DNA from: UMGS1370 sp963557065
Lineage (GTDB): Bacteria > Bacillota > Clostridia > Lachnospirales > Lachnospiraceae
Direction of reading: 5' to 3'
NCBI GenBank assembly: GCA_963557065.1
Contig: CAUWCT010000001.1
Coordinates: forward strand, 127,527-191,526
Length of the DNA stretch: 64,000 nt
This document shows positions 8,456-17,321 of the stretch, piece after piece (the first letter of the stretch is position 1; every line of letters begins with the position of its first letter). The notes under the pieces are model-generated. The model searched no databases and had not been told where the DNA came from. It saw only the letters and a list, made by a program, of their open reading frames with translations. The translations under genes and the position numbers were made by a program.

Positions 8456-9802
8456 CTAGCCGATCAAAGCTATCAACTCCTTCTTAAGCTGCTCAAAACG
8501 AGCGTCAATATCTGTACCAGAAACCGCAGATTCCATCAAGGCATTAATAATCGCGCTTCCGACGTCAGCGCCCCAGACAGAATTCAAATTTTGTACTGTC
8601 GCCTGTGCAGAATTGACTTGCGAACAAGCTTGTGCAAGCTTCATAGTAATCGGATCACCGCTCTCTTTTGCCAGCTTGTTTAAGTCGATTGTCGTGTTGC
8701 ATGGATTTGCCTGTACGCCTGTGAAAATCTTTGCCTGTACCTCTGCGCTTGTCATGTACTGAATAAATTCTAACGCAAGTTGTGTTTTCTCCTCGCTCAT
8801 TCCGTTTGCAACAGAAAGTCCTGCACCTGCAGTAGATAAGGAAACATTGCCTGGGAAAATCGCCGGCTCAATACTCTCTGCAAGGCTCGCATCAATACCA
8901 CTGGCATTCCATACACCGTTAAATAACACTGCTGCCGTTCCGCTTGTATTAAAGTCTGCCATCAAATTCCCCACATTCTCTGTCGTATGATCTGAACCGT
9001 TTGCCTGATCAAACTCTGCCGTCTTTTTAAACGCATCCTCGAACGCTTTCGATTCGATTGCTTCAACAGTCAGTTCCTGTGATAAGAGACTTTTTCCCTC
9101 CTCGCTAGAAGCAAGCATTGCATTTAGCATGAACAAAGAACCCTGACCTGCCGCATAACCGTAAGTACCGTCATTTAAGCTGCGCACTTTTTCCATCGCG
9201 CTGCCAAAGCCTTCCCATGTCGTCAGATCCTCTGGCGTTACGCCCGCCTTATCCAAAACTGCCTTATTATACCACAGGCCGCGGCTCTCCACCTGATCGT
9301 GTACAGTATAAATATGTCCCCCCACATTATTTTGTGTATAGTTTATGCCGACAGCATCCTGCAGATTATTCTCGTCGATAAAAGGCTTTAAATCAAACAC
9401 AAGTCCCTGACTGATCGCTGCCTGCGGAAGCTGTTTATTACAGTCCACCATATCCGGAAAGTTGCCACCCGCTACCTGAACACTAACAATCTCGTCTCTG
9501 TTCTCTACTGCAATCGGTTTAAAAACAACCGGACCATCTGCATGAGAAGCGGCAAATTCATCATAAATATCCCTCATCACTTTCGCTGCCGGCCACTCGC
9601 TCTCATCATGGTAATAGCCGTGATAAAATTCGAGCACCTCCTGTTCGCTGTTTCCCGACGAATTTGACACTATCTCTGTACTGTCCCCTGCTGCTCCGTT
9701 CCCCATGCCCGCCGGCTGCTCCACCGGCTTGCTTCCACAGCCTGCCAGCAACGCAGCGCCTACTGCTGCTGTAAGTACCCCGCTGATAAATCCTCTTTTC
9801 AT
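8456..9802 (-). CDS. Extracellular solute-binding lipoprotein of the sugar ABC transporter
   Basis: A 448-residue family 1 binding protein. It has a lipoprotein signal peptide with the lipobox LLAGC (Cys22), a low-complexity Gly/Ser linker (residues 23-50) and two lobes typical of CUT1 oligosaccharide receptors. The linker lets the lipid-anchored protein reach through the cell wall. The SD GAAGGAGG precedes the ATG at 9802. It is the first gene of the severed transport part of the locus (binding protein, two permeases, oxidoreductase, GH29). A possible promoter lies at 9879-9907. The 2.2-kb block of mobile remnants immediately upstream separates it from the two-component system that probably controlled it. 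Confidence 0.92.
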   Translation of the reverse strand: MKRGFISGVLTAAVGAALLAGCGSKPVEQPAGMGNGAAGDSTEIVSNSSGNSEQEVLEFYHGYYHDESEWPAAKVMRDIYDEFAASHADGPVVFKPIAVENRDEIVSVQVAGGNFPDMVDCNKQLPQAAISQGLVFDLKPFIDENNLQDAVGINYTQNNVGGHIYTVHDQVESRGLWYNKAVLDKAGVTPEDLTTWEGFGSAMEKVRSLNDGTYGYAAGQGSLFMLNAMLASSEEGKSLLSQELTVEAIESKAFEDAFKKTAEFDQANGSDHTTENVGNLMADFNTSGTAAVLFNGVWNASGIDASLAESIEPAIFPGNVSLSTAGAGLSVANGMSEEKTQLALEFIQYMTSAEVQAKIFTGVQANPCNTTIDLNKLAKESGDPITMKLAQACSQVNSAQATVQNLNSVWGADVGSAIINALMESAVSGTDIDARFEQLKKELIALIG

Positions 9803-9878
9803 TTAAAAACCTCCTTCTGACCATCTTCTTTTTTGATTTTTATTTGTATTTTTAGGCAATTCACCTTTTTGTAACCAT

Positions 9879-9907
9879 ATTTTACTATCTTTTTATGCTA
9901 TTTTGAA
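9879..9907 (-). promoter_or_regulatory. Possible promoter of the binding protein-permease operon
   Basis: On the minus strand TTCAAA (9902-9907) and TAAAAT (9879-9884) are 17 bp apart, about 75 bp before the binding protein start. The match is moderate and no activator site is obvious. Confidence 0.4.
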
Positions 9908-10011
9908 TGTGTTTTATTGACTTAAACTATAACCATGTTTACACTTTGCACATAATATAGTCAATTTTATCCATTTTTTGTCCATTTGTACAATAAAAAT
10001 AGATTTGTAGT

Positions 10012-10665
10012 CAAGACCACCGGCTAAGCCGATGGCTTGTTCTGCCCCTATAAGGGGCTGTTACCTGCTTGCGCCCGGAAGGCGCACTGAAAGTCTGCCA
10101 ACTGCACCACATTCTCAGCTGCCTTAAAAGGGCATATCAGTGCTTTTTCCTTCCGGAGCAGCCCTAAAAGGGGCTTGCTGGTTTGCTTTGACTTCCTACC
10201 ACCTCTCCAAGAGGTTTTTTTCCTGTTTTTCTTTACCGGCTCACCCTTGAACGGGTCGAGATACTCTACAAATGACATCTGATCGTATTCTAAATCCTCT
10301 TTTATTTGATTCTGTATATACGCTTTGATTACTGCAGTATTTTTTCCGACTGTATCCACGTAATAGCCACGACACCAGAAATGTCGATTTCCATACTTGT
10401 ATTTTAAATTTGCATGTTTCTCGAATATCATGAGCGAACTTTTTCCCTTTAAATATCCTACAATTTCCGATACAGAATATCTGGGTGGTATCCTTACTAG
10501 CATATGGACATGATCCCGCATGCATTCTGCTTCGATAATCTCTATTCCTTTTCTTCGACATAATGTGCCTAATATTTGTCCTACATCTGCTTTAATATCC
10601 TTATAGATTACCTGTCGATGATATTTTGGTGCAAAAACCAGATGATACTTGCATTCCCATTTAGG
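10012..10665 (-). mobile_element. IS200/IS605-family insertion sequence remnant
   Basis: Contains an IS200-type tnpA gene and, at the 3' side, the small palindromes expected near the ends of this family: CCACCGGC...GCCGATGG (10017-10036) and GCCCCTATAAGGGGC (10044-10058). There is no tnpB. The 5' side is abruptly replaced by unrelated sequence at about 10666, so the left end and transposase start are missing. Confidence 0.7.
10048..10665 (-). pseudogene. tnpA: IS200-type transposase TnpA lacking its start
   Basis: A single-strand transposase of the HUH Y1 type. The open frame begins directly after an in-frame TGA with WECKYHLVFAPKYHRQ, which in relatives follows roughly ten more residues including the initiator Met. 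The HUH pair is visible in DHVHML, the catalytic tyrosine region in AYIQNQ, and the body ends in DPFKGEPVKKNRKK with an extra lysine-rich tail. The first possible ATG inside the frame (at 10521) would remove the N-terminal strand. The element is therefore probably unable to move by itself. Read from the sequence; the family assignment is firm. Confidence 0.8.
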
Positions 10666-11077
10666 TCAGTTTACAAGGAACTACACGCAGACCACGAAAC
10701 GGGAACTGCTGACAACAAATAAAGGTTGAGTATTAAGCACCGGGAAAGTGCGAGATATTCAGCCTGTTTTGTTGTCCAGGGTTTCCAAAGGGGCTTGCCC
10801 CTTGGCACACGACTTTGCTTGCAAAGTGTAGTGTGTTATACGCTCTGTCGGCGTTGCTGCGAAAATGAGGTTGCCAACCGGGAGGGCAAGCACATTTGAA
10901 GCGGCAGGAAAACAGGGCTGTGATTGTGTGGCGTGGAGCCACAAGCACAGGGCTGGTTTCGTCAGCAGGCAGGGCGTATATGAAAGCCCCCGTCTCTCGT
11001 CCAATGCCAGACTTTTGGAAACACTCCCGTAAAAATTGAAATAGACGGGAAGCCATTTTAGGGTTTTCCCGTCTTGA
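10666..11077. other. Non-coding remnant resembling conjugative-element sequence
   Basis: About 410 bp without a credible gene, GC-richer than its flanks. It has short inverted repeats such as GGGGCTTGCCCC and AAAGTGTAGTGTGTT next to AAGTCGTGTG-type arms. Its look resembles the intergenic DNA near mobilisation genes of Tn1549-like conjugative transposons. That is recollection, not a search result. Two overlapping short frames on the minus strand lack a ribosome-binding site and are not annotated. Confidence 0.4.
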
Positions 11078-11185
11078 TTACCCTTTAGTAAAGTCAGGCT
11101 GGGCTATCAACGGCGGTGCATTTTTGCGCCGTTCATCTTGACCGCTAATTGGCTCGGCTGGCTTTACTGTCTGCCAGAGTATCTA
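11078..11185 (-). pseudogene. C-terminal fragment of a probable conjugative-element protein
   Basis: A 36-codon open frame ends in KPAEPISGQDERR...PDFTKG and then stop. Its proline-rich, charged composition is like the C-termini of cargo proteins of conjugative elements. The frame is closed by a TAG just upstream, so only the tail of the original gene survives. The parent protein is not identified. Confidence 0.4.
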
Positions 11186-11202
11186 AAAATGATGATATCT
11201 AT

Positions 11203-11850
11203 TTAATCTTCTTCGTCCTCTGCATCCATATTCATTTCAAGTTTATAATAGATGTCAATATCACGAATAATGCTGTCAATATCGTTATCGTTAAGCTCTA
11301 AAGTCCACATTTGAAGCTCATTGATGGTAATAATTTCTTCAATCGCTTTACGATACCGCTCCTCCAAAACAGTCATACCACTTGAACGCTGCTCGATGTA
11401 TCTTTTCAATTCATCTAAAACAATTTTCTTGCTTTGTCTTAATTACAAAGCTAATCGGGAAGTGCATGACTTTGTCAATATCCAACAGATACTTATCGTA
11501 ATTGTTAACCTCTGTGACTTGGAAGAATCTACCTACGGGTCTCATAACAAAATCAATGCCACCGTCATTTGCATTCCTTCTTCCTGTTTTGAATAATTCG
11601 AGAGCTACTTCCTCAATAGTATCTCTTATATATCCAAAGAATACAGTAATATTTTTGTAGTGATTGTTCAGAATGGCATAGCTGATAATTTCAAAGATAC
11701 GAGCTTCGGCATCTTCTGTAAGGAAAGCATTGATTTTAGCTTTCTTCTCGGAATAATCTGTCAGACCTCTCAGCTCTTCCAAGATACTTATCAATGTGTG
11801 GTCTTTTGCCATCAAAAGGTCGATATACTTTTCAATGATTTTACATGAGA
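11203..11850 (-). pseudogene. Frameshifted gene, possible restriction endonuclease
   Basis: Two adjacent frames, 11411-11815 and 11203-11409, form one protein if a single frameshift near 11420 is repaired: the first ends ...KTKQENCFR and the other frame continues ...VLDELKRYIEQRSSGMTVLEERY. The first part contains NDGGIDFVMRPVGRFFQVTEV, which has the spacing of a PD-(D/E)XK-type nuclease core (acidic residue, then a Q/E-x-x-E strand). The 5' end also seems truncated, since open frame extends upstream without an ATG. No modification methylase is nearby. Nuclease identity is tentative; the broken state is seen directly. Confidence 0.45.
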
Positions 11851-12007
11851 CATTGCTTATGATTATATATCAAAATCCTTGAGAATAGGGTGTCAACTTT
11901 TATGATACAACATCATAGCTTTTACGGACGCTTAAAGTGGACAAACCCGTATGTAGTCCGTTGATACCTTATATTGCCCTAAAGATTTACGTTTTTTGAA
12001 GTTGTTA

Positions 12008-12172
12008 TCAACCCCCCTCACCGAGGGACTGATCTAGAGCAATCCACTCTGATACGCGAGAATGATTAATTCCTAAGCACTTGGCTTCATGACTTGCAGT
12101 AGTTTCTCCTTTCAAGTATCGCAGAACAATATCAATCTTGATTTTAAAAGAAAGCTTTGCTTTTCTCCCCAT
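12008..12172 (-). pseudogene. Truncated IS3-family transposase OrfA
   Basis: Starts with a good SD (AAAGGAG) and encodes MGRKAKLSFKIKIDIVLRYL followed by a helix-turn-helix ending SRVSEWIALDQSLG. It then stops after 54 codons where a complete OrfA would have over 100 more residues, and no OrfB follows. The sequence outside the start (to 12241) looks like the terminal region of an IS150-like element, with an AGGTAGACAAGTGAAATAA arm repeated in inverted form as TTGTTTACTTAG. A dead fragment. Confidence 0.7.
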
Positions 12173-12241
12173 AAAATATGCTCCTTTCTAAGTAAACAAG
12201 TTTTTATTATTTCACTTGTCTACCTAAAAGGGAGCATATCA
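12173..12241 (-). mobile_element. Terminal region of the IS3-family fragment
   Basis: On the minus strand the segment begins TGATATGCTCCCTTTTAGG and leads directly to the OrfA start. The position beside the stop of the binding-protein gene at 12262 suggests the insertion landed just behind that gene. Confidence 0.5.
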
Positions 12242-12261
12242 TTCTTTTGCTGACTGTCTTG

Positions 12262-13539
12262 TTATATCAAATCCATAAAGGTTTGTCTGTTTAATTCTCC
12301 TGAGAGCACCTCAAAAATATACTCTTCAAAAACGCTCCTCTGCTCATAGGTCCATAAATTTGTCGGAATCTCAATCTTACGCTCTGCATCCAGAACCGTC
12401 TGTGCCGCCTCATATAACCGAAACTCCTCCTGATGCTTTGTAATGTGCATCTGCGGATTTGCAGGAATCTGCTTTGTTTCATGCAGAATCCGCTCCTGTA
12501 CCTCCTCGCCCATCATATATTTTAGAAACCTCACGCTCGCCTCCATACGCCGCTCATCCTTTGTGTTTCCAAGCATATAGCCAAGCCCTGCCGATTCACA
12601 GGAAAGCGTGTTTCCCTCTCCTGACGGCAACAGCGCATAGCCTGCGTGTATATTCTCCGCAATCATATTCGCCGCCCATGTTCCATTGACATACATGGCA
12701 AGCTTTCCACTATTAAACAAATCCGTTGCATCCCGATAGCTGTAATCATCTGCTTCTGATGAAGAATAGTGGTAAATTTGCTCTAATCTGTCCAGCAAAG
12801 CATTCATCTCATCCTCAACAATCGTTATATGATTTTTGCCAATCGCCTCTTGCATTTGCCCTCCGTTAACCGCCATCATATGATCGGCAAAATACAGATA
12901 TCCCTCTGGCGGAACTAAAAGGGGGACAACTCCGTTTTCCTCTTTCTTAGCCCAGACGGACAGCTTTTCACATACTGCCAAAAACTCCTCCCACGTCTGG
13001 GGAAATTCCTCAATTTCCGCCTGCTTAAAAATCTCCTCGTTGTACCAATAGCCGCCACTCAGCTGCAAAACATCTGAAATCGTGTATAGTTTCCCGGTAT
13101 TCGTCGTCCAATATTCCAGGTTGATCGGTGCAATACTCTTATAAAATGCCTCATCCTCTTTTAAATATGGCATCAAATCAAGTGCCCGCTGATTCTCCAC
13201 CATAAAGCGGTAAATAGAATCTCTTCCCGTTCCACCCAAAAATACAACATCCGGCAGTTCTCCAACCATAAGCATGTCCTCCACCTTTCGGATCATCTCC
13301 TCATTCGTCGGCATCGAAACAAGTTTTAAGCTTATATCTGGATTTTCCTTTTGAAAATCGCTGTAAATCTGCCGCATTGCCACATGATCTGCCTCTGTAC
13401 TCCCCCATCCGTGAATCACCATAAGTTCTACTGGCTCAGGCGTTTTTCCTCCGCAAGCTGATAGGAGGAAGGATATAAAAAGCATTCCTGTGGCAAGCCC
13501 TATGAGCGCATTTCTATTATCTCTGTATTTTCTTCTCAT
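12262..13539 (-). CDS. Extracellular solute-binding lipoprotein linked to a two-component system
   Basis: A 425-residue family 1 sugar-binding lipoprotein with positively charged N-terminus, hydrophobic core and lipobox LLSAC (Cys29). A longer reading frame exists, but the ATG at 13539 is preferred: it has GAGGAAGG upstream and starts a proper signal peptide. It overlaps the response regulator gene by 23 nt, so these two and the kinase gene form a tightly coupled unit. It may deliver sugar to the transporter further downstream or act as the periplasmic-type sensor subunit for the kinase. It is clearly distinct from the binding protein at 8456-9802. IS3 debris starts about 20 nt after its stop. 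Confidence 0.88.
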   Translation of the reverse strand: MRRKYRDNRNALIGLATGMLFISFLLSACGGKTPEPVELMVIHGWGSTEADHVAMRQIYSDFQKENPDISLKLVSMPTNEEMIRKVEDMLMVGELPDVVFLGGTGRDSIYRFMVENQRALDLMPYLKEDEAFYKSIAPINLEYWTTNTGKLYTISDVLQLSGGYWYNEEIFKQAEIEEFPQTWEEFLAVCEKLSVWAKKEENGVVPLLVPPEGYLYFADHMMAVNGGQMQEAIGKNHITIVEDEMNALLDRLEQIYHYSSSEADDYSYRDATDLFNSGKLAMYVNGTWAANMIAENIHAGYALLPSGEGNTLSCESAGLGYMLGNTKDERRMEASVRFLKYMMGEEVQERILHETKQIPANPQMHITKHQEEFRLYEAAQTVLDAERKIEIPTNLWTYEQRSVFEEYIFEVLSGELNRQTFMDLI

Positions 13540-14287
13540 GCGTATCCTTCCTCTGATTTCTGTACTCCTTTGGCGACATCCCTGTATATTTTTGAAACAC
13601 CTTAGAAAAATATCCAGCATCCTCAAATCCAACCTCCACTGCAATCTCATATAGCTTCCGGTCTGTATATTCCATATATTCCTTCGCTTTCTCCACTCTT
13701 CTGCGCAAAATATCATCAAACAGATTAACCCCACTACGACTTTTATAAAGTCTGCTCAGATAACTACGGTTTGCGTGCAGATACTCGGCGATCTCATCCA
13801 ACGTAATTTTTCTAGAATAGTTCTGCTCTACATAGTGAACCATCTGCCCATAGAGGCTGTCGGTATCCTGCCATTTTTCATCTCCCTGACAGCCGCTTGG
13901 TTCCTTTCCCTGCCTTTCCAGATTTTCAATCGCTTTTTTAAGTGCCCGCGGCAGCTCTTCCAGTACAGAAACCTTAAGTACATAATCACAGGCGCTGTAG
14001 CGGAGCGCAGCTCTTGCATAATCAAAATCTGAATATGCGCTTAAAATGATCACCTGTGTCTCAGGGTGCCGCTCATACACATATTTGCATACCTCAAGAC
14101 CGTCTACTATGGGCATCCGTATATCAGTAATCACAATATCTGGGTGTCCCTCCTGTATTTGCTCGAGCAGTTCCTTTCCATTGCCAAACACGTCCAAAAG
14201 CTCACAGTTAAGACGATCCCATCGAATCAGTTCCCGAAGTGCCTCTTGCATATATGCCTCATCATCCGCTGCTAATACCTTATACAT
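13517..14287 (-). CDS. YesN-type response regulator with AraC DNA-binding domain
   Basis: A 256-residue regulator. The receiver domain (residues 1-120) has the acidic pair AADDE (Asp8, Asp9), phosphoacceptor Asp55 in VITDIRMP and Lys in YVLKVS. A linker leads to two helix-turn-helix units of AraC type (about 150-250), ending GYFSKVFQKYTGMSPKEYR. The start at 14287 overlaps the kinase stop by 8 nt; the longer upstream frame lies inside the kinase gene. It should activate the sugar locus when phosphorylated by the neighbouring kinase. The target promoter may have been displaced by the mobile block between 10.0 and 12.2 kb. Confidence 0.93.
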   Translation of the reverse strand: MYKVLAADDEAYMQEALRELIRWDRLNCELLDVFGNGKELLEQIQEGHPDIVITDIRMPIVDGLEVCKYVYERHPETQVIILSAYSDFDYARAALRYSACDYVLKVSVLEELPRALKKAIENLERQGKEPSGCQGDEKWQDTDSLYGQMVHYVEQNYSRKITLDEIAEYLHANRSYLSRLYKSRSGVNLFDDILRRRVEKAKEYMEYTDRKLYEIAVEVGFEDAGYFSKVFQKYTGMSPKEYRNQRKDTHEKKIQR

Positions 14288-16019
14288 CTCCCTCGCTCCT
14301 CTCAATTGGCAAAAGAATCTCCACGCGTGTTCCCACACCCTTTCTGCCCTGTATTTTCATCTCACAAGCATCCTTATACAATATATGCAGCAAACGTTCC
14401 GTATTAACCAGCCCCATATGCGTGTGGTAGATGTCGTCCGTCTCCTCTTTTGTACCCCTTTGTGTCCTTATCTCTTCTTCCTCATCAAAGCCAACGCCAT
14501 CGTCCTCCACAACAATCAGAAGACGTTCCCCCACCTCCCTGACCTCTACAATGATTCTGCCATCCGTTTCCTTTGGCTCTAAGCCATGAGAAACTGCATT
14601 TTCTACCAACGGCTCAATCAAAAGCTTTGGAACCAGATCGTCCTTCACCGCTTCGCTTCCATAACGGATTTCATAGGTAATCTTTTGTGCATAACGGCTG
14701 TTTTGCAAAAAAAGATAAAAATCGACGAGCTCCAGCTCCTCCCGCAGCGGAATCTTGATCTTTTTTTCCCGGAATATCTTTCCCTGCATTAGCTTTGAAA
14801 ACGCATGCAGTCCCTGATATACTTCCTCGCAACCGGCCAGCTTTGCCCTTAATCCAAGCATCGCAAGAATGTTAAATTGAAAATGTGGGTTCATCTGCGA
14901 CTGCAGATAACGCACCTGTGCCTGACTAGCAAGCAGCTCCTTTTCATATACCTGTGTGATTAAATACTGAATGCGCTCCGTCATCTCGTTAAATACCATA
15001 CTAATTTCGTGAAATTCCTCAATAGAAAAATCATCCATGCGCGCATTCAGATTCTCCTGACCAAACGCTGCGATTCCCTCTGCAACCTTCTTTAAAGGCT
15101 TGGTAAACCGATAGCTGGCACCCAAAACTGCCACTGCCACAAATGCCACGCCAAGAATCAAGACAGTGACAAACACAAAAATCACCTGCCTTAATCCGTC
15201 ATATACATTGCTTATACTCACCGCAACAGACGACCGTAGCCCAAAGCCTCCCATTTGTACACTTAAAAGCTGCTGCTTTCCACCAATCTCCTTCTTTCCA
15301 ATATATTCCGTTTTTGGTATTTCCTTCCACCAATTCCCACTTTCCTGTGCGAAAGATAAAATCTCTCCTATCTCATCAAACACCGCCCACTTTGCATCTT
15401 CATATTCAAACAGTTCTTCAAACAAAAGCCCTACCGCCTGTTCGTCTATCACTACAATGCAGACTCCCATCTGACGCATCTGATCATTATATATCCGAAG
15501 GCAGAGGTTTAATTTATCTTTTTTTGAAATAAACTGGTACTGTCTGCCGCTCTCCTTAAATTCTAAAAGCATCTGCTGATACCACGCATCCATTTCCATC
15601 CCGTTGCGCACCGTAATCGGATAATAATGTTCCTTGATAAAGTGGTCCCTGTTATTAAATAGATAAACACTCTCGATAAATGGCCGACTTTGCATAATCA
15701 GATTACGCTCTGAGAATAAATCCATGCTGTAGTGAAGCTGCTTTTCCATCTCATCTTCCTTATAGCTGTTCTTCTCAAAAAAATCCTGCAGGACAATGCT
15801 TTGGCGTAATGCAATCGCTCCGTCTTGCACAAACTGCACCTTATTCTGAAACTGTTCGTTTGTCGTTGTAAGAATATATTCTATGTCCTCCTTCGCCTTC
15901 TCGGAGGAATAATACAAAAATGTTACTAACAGCGCCATTCCAAGCAACAGCATTGCGCAGACCGACGTCGCCGTCATCCATATCGTAATCTCTGTACTAA
16001 GCTTTCGTTTCTTCCCCAT
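14280..16019 (-). CDS. YesM-type sensor histidine kinase
   Basis: A 579-residue membrane kinase. It has a transmembrane helix at residues 14-37, an extracellular sensor domain of about 240 residues, a second helix at 279-301, a HAMP linker (302-355), then the HisK_5-type dimerisation segment with phosphoacceptor His379 in QSQMNPHFQFN. The ATPase domain shows the N box (EPLVENAVSHGL) and G1 box (EDDGVGF). It senses an extracellular or binding-protein-presented sugar and phosphorylates the YesN-type partner encoded next. A canonical-looking promoter (16052-16080) lies about 35 nt upstream. First gene of the kinase-regulator-binding protein unit. Confidence 0.93.
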   Translation of the reverse strand: MGKKRKLSTEITIWMTATSVCAMLLLGMALLVTFLYYSSEKAKEDIEYILTTTNEQFQNKVQFVQDGAIALRQSIVLQDFFEKNSYKEDEMEKQLHYSMDLFSERNLIMQSRPFIESVYLFNNRDHFIKEHYYPITVRNGMEMDAWYQQMLLEFKESGRQYQFISKKDKLNLCLRIYNDQMRQMGVCIVVIDEQAVGLLFEELFEYEDAKWAVFDEIGEILSFAQESGNWWKEIPKTEYIGKKEIGGKQQLLSVQMGGFGLRSSVAVSISNVYDGLRQVIFVFVTVLILGVAFVAVAVLGASYRFTKPLKKVAEGIAAFGQENLNARMDDFSIEEFHEISMVFNEMTERIQYLITQVYEKELLASQAQVRYLQSQMNPHFQFNILAMLGLRAKLAGCEEVYQGLHAFSKLMQGKIFREKKIKIPLREELELVDFYLFLQNSRYAQKITYEIRYGSEAVKDDLVPKLLIEPLVENAVSHGLEPKETDGRIIVEVREVGERLLIVVEDDGVGFDEEEEIRTQRGTKEETDDIYHTHMGLVNTERLLHILYKDACEMKIQGRKGVGTRVEILLPIERSEGDV

Positions 16020-16051
16020 ATGCCCCGCCTTTTCTCCGTAAAACTACAGAT

Positions 16052-16080
16052 ATTTTAACATGCAACGTTCAAAAATACAA
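16052..16080 (-). promoter_or_regulatory. Promoter of the kinase operon
   Basis: On the minus strand TTGTAT (16075-16080) and TAAAAT (16052-16057) are separated by 17 bp, giving a leader of roughly 30-40 nt before the kinase ATG. Confidence 0.5.
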
Positions 16081-16265
16081 CGAAAATACACCTACAGAAT
16101 ACTCTCTGACAGACATAGTGTCCCCCTATCACGTTACACCGCAAGGGCAAAAGAATGGATAGATCAAAATGAGTTATCCATACTAATCTAAGAAGCCTAG
16201 CGCTTTAAGCGACATATCTTCTCGAAGGCCATTTTCCGCTACCTTTGTACTCCCCTCAAAATAAC

Positions 16266-16286
16266 AAAAGGTCCCTGAAGGACCTA
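16266..16286 (-). terminator. Short terminator overlapping the AraC-family stop codon
   Basis: A GGTCC/GGACC stem with a 5-nt loop begins right at the stop codon and is followed on the minus strand by TTTTGTTATTTT. Confidence 0.55.
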
Positions 16287-17240
16287 CTTTTTGACTGCCA
16301 CCCCATTTTGCAGTTTCTTAAACTGTCTGGGCGAGATGGAAAATGCCTGCTTAAATGCCCTATAAAATGTAGAATAGTCGGCAAATCCTACCTGCTCTCC
16401 AATCCGCTCTAATGGCTCTCCACTGATAACCAGCGTTTTGGCTGCAATCAAGCGACGCTGGGTTACATAACGGTAAAAACTGACGTCCATTTTTTCACTA
16501 AACAAACGGGAAATAGCTCTCTCGCTGATATAAAAATGGCTGGCAGCCAGTTTTAATGTTATTTTTTCTGCCAGATGATCTTCAATATAAGCAATCAGTT
16601 CATCCAGAAGTTCTTTTTTCTCTGTCAACGGCTCAATGGCCTTGCTATGCCTGCAGGCTCTGGCCAGATGAACAAAAAGCTGGATGGCTATGGAAGACAT
16701 ACATGCCTCAAATCCCTCCTGCCTGGTAACCGCCTCTTTACAGGCAGATTCAAAATATCGGCCTAAATATTCCCATCCGCTGTCTTTGGTTCTTAAAAGA
16801 ACTGGTTCTTCTAACGGGGAAAAGTTCATATTTTTCTTCATCTCATTTATAAAATCCGGCTGAATCCACATCACATATCTGGAATAGGGCTCTACCAGCT
16901 GATCCAGATACAAAGGCCTGTGACTGATTCCTGGAGGCACAAACACAATGTCTCCTCTTCCCACCCGGTATCGGTCTGCTCCCAGCAAATACTGAACATT
17001 TCCACTCTGACAATACAAAATCTCATAGAAGGTATGGCTGTGAAGCTGAATATTGTCCTTTGTATCATTTACATCTTCATGACAGTCTACTGCCTTGGAA
17101 TCCATCTCTAATTCCTGATAAAGATTGGACAAAATTTCACCTTCTGCAATCATCGCTTTTTGCAATTCTTCATTGCTGATTTCCGCACGTTTGTGTGCTA
17201 AAACCAGTTCCCTGTATTTTTTTGCTTCTGATAATTTCAT
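16284..17240 (-). CDS. AraC-family regulator with cupin sensor domain
   Basis: A 318-residue transcription factor. The middle (about residues 60-150) is an AraC-type cupin: HSHTFYEILYCQSG, then GRGDIVFVPPGISHR. The C-terminal 100 residues hold two helix-turn-helix motifs ending GFADYSTFYRAFKQAFSISPRQF. The N-terminal 50 residues are helical and unusual. The ATG at 17240 follows AGGAGG with 7 nt spacing. An in-frame ATG at 17297 lacks an SD and is rejected. It is transcribed divergently from the symporter-amidohydrolase-creatininase operon, and a pair of 21-bp direct repeats at that operon's promoter is the likely binding site. The inducer is presumably the transported substrate. Confidence 0.92.
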   Translation of the reverse strand: MKLSEAKKYRELVLAHKRAEISNEELQKAMIAEGEILSNLYQELEMDSKAVDCHEDVNDTKDNIQLHSHTFYEILYCQSGNVQYLLGADRYRVGRGDIVFVPPGISHRPLYLDQLVEPYSRYVMWIQPDFINEMKKNMNFSPLEEPVLLRTKDSGWEYLGRYFESACKEAVTRQEGFEACMSSIAIQLFVHLARACRHSKAIEPLTEKKELLDELIAYIEDHLAEKITLKLAASHFYISERAISRLFSEKMDVSFYRYVTQRRLIAAKTLVISGEPLERIGEQVGFADYSTFYRAFKQAFSISPRQFKKLQNGVAVKK

Positions 17241-17321
17241 CGCCTGCCTCCTGAATATCCTTGTAGTTTTTTCGTTATGTGAAAAACCAGTATCCACACT
17301 ATATCGTAATTTGTCGATATT

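Noticed and set aside
9928..9943. Near-palindrome TATAACCATGTTTACA upstream of the sugar-binding protein, resembling a cre or LacI-type site
   Set aside because: It lacks the CG core of cre and no LacI-type regulator is in the window; too weak to annotate.
10733..11056. Two overlapping minus-strand frames of 81 and 107 codons in the conjugative-element-like DNA
   Set aside because: No SD, biased composition and overlapping frames with inverted repeats; more likely non-coding remnant.
13540..13734. N-terminal extension of the binding lipoprotein reading frame
   Set aside because: It overlaps the response-regulator gene and would bury the signal peptide; the ATG at 13539 has a proper SD.
16060..16194. 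Plus-strand 43-codon frame MQRSKIQRKY... upstream of the kinase gene
   Set aside because: No SD, lies over the kinase promoter and is short enough to occur by chance.
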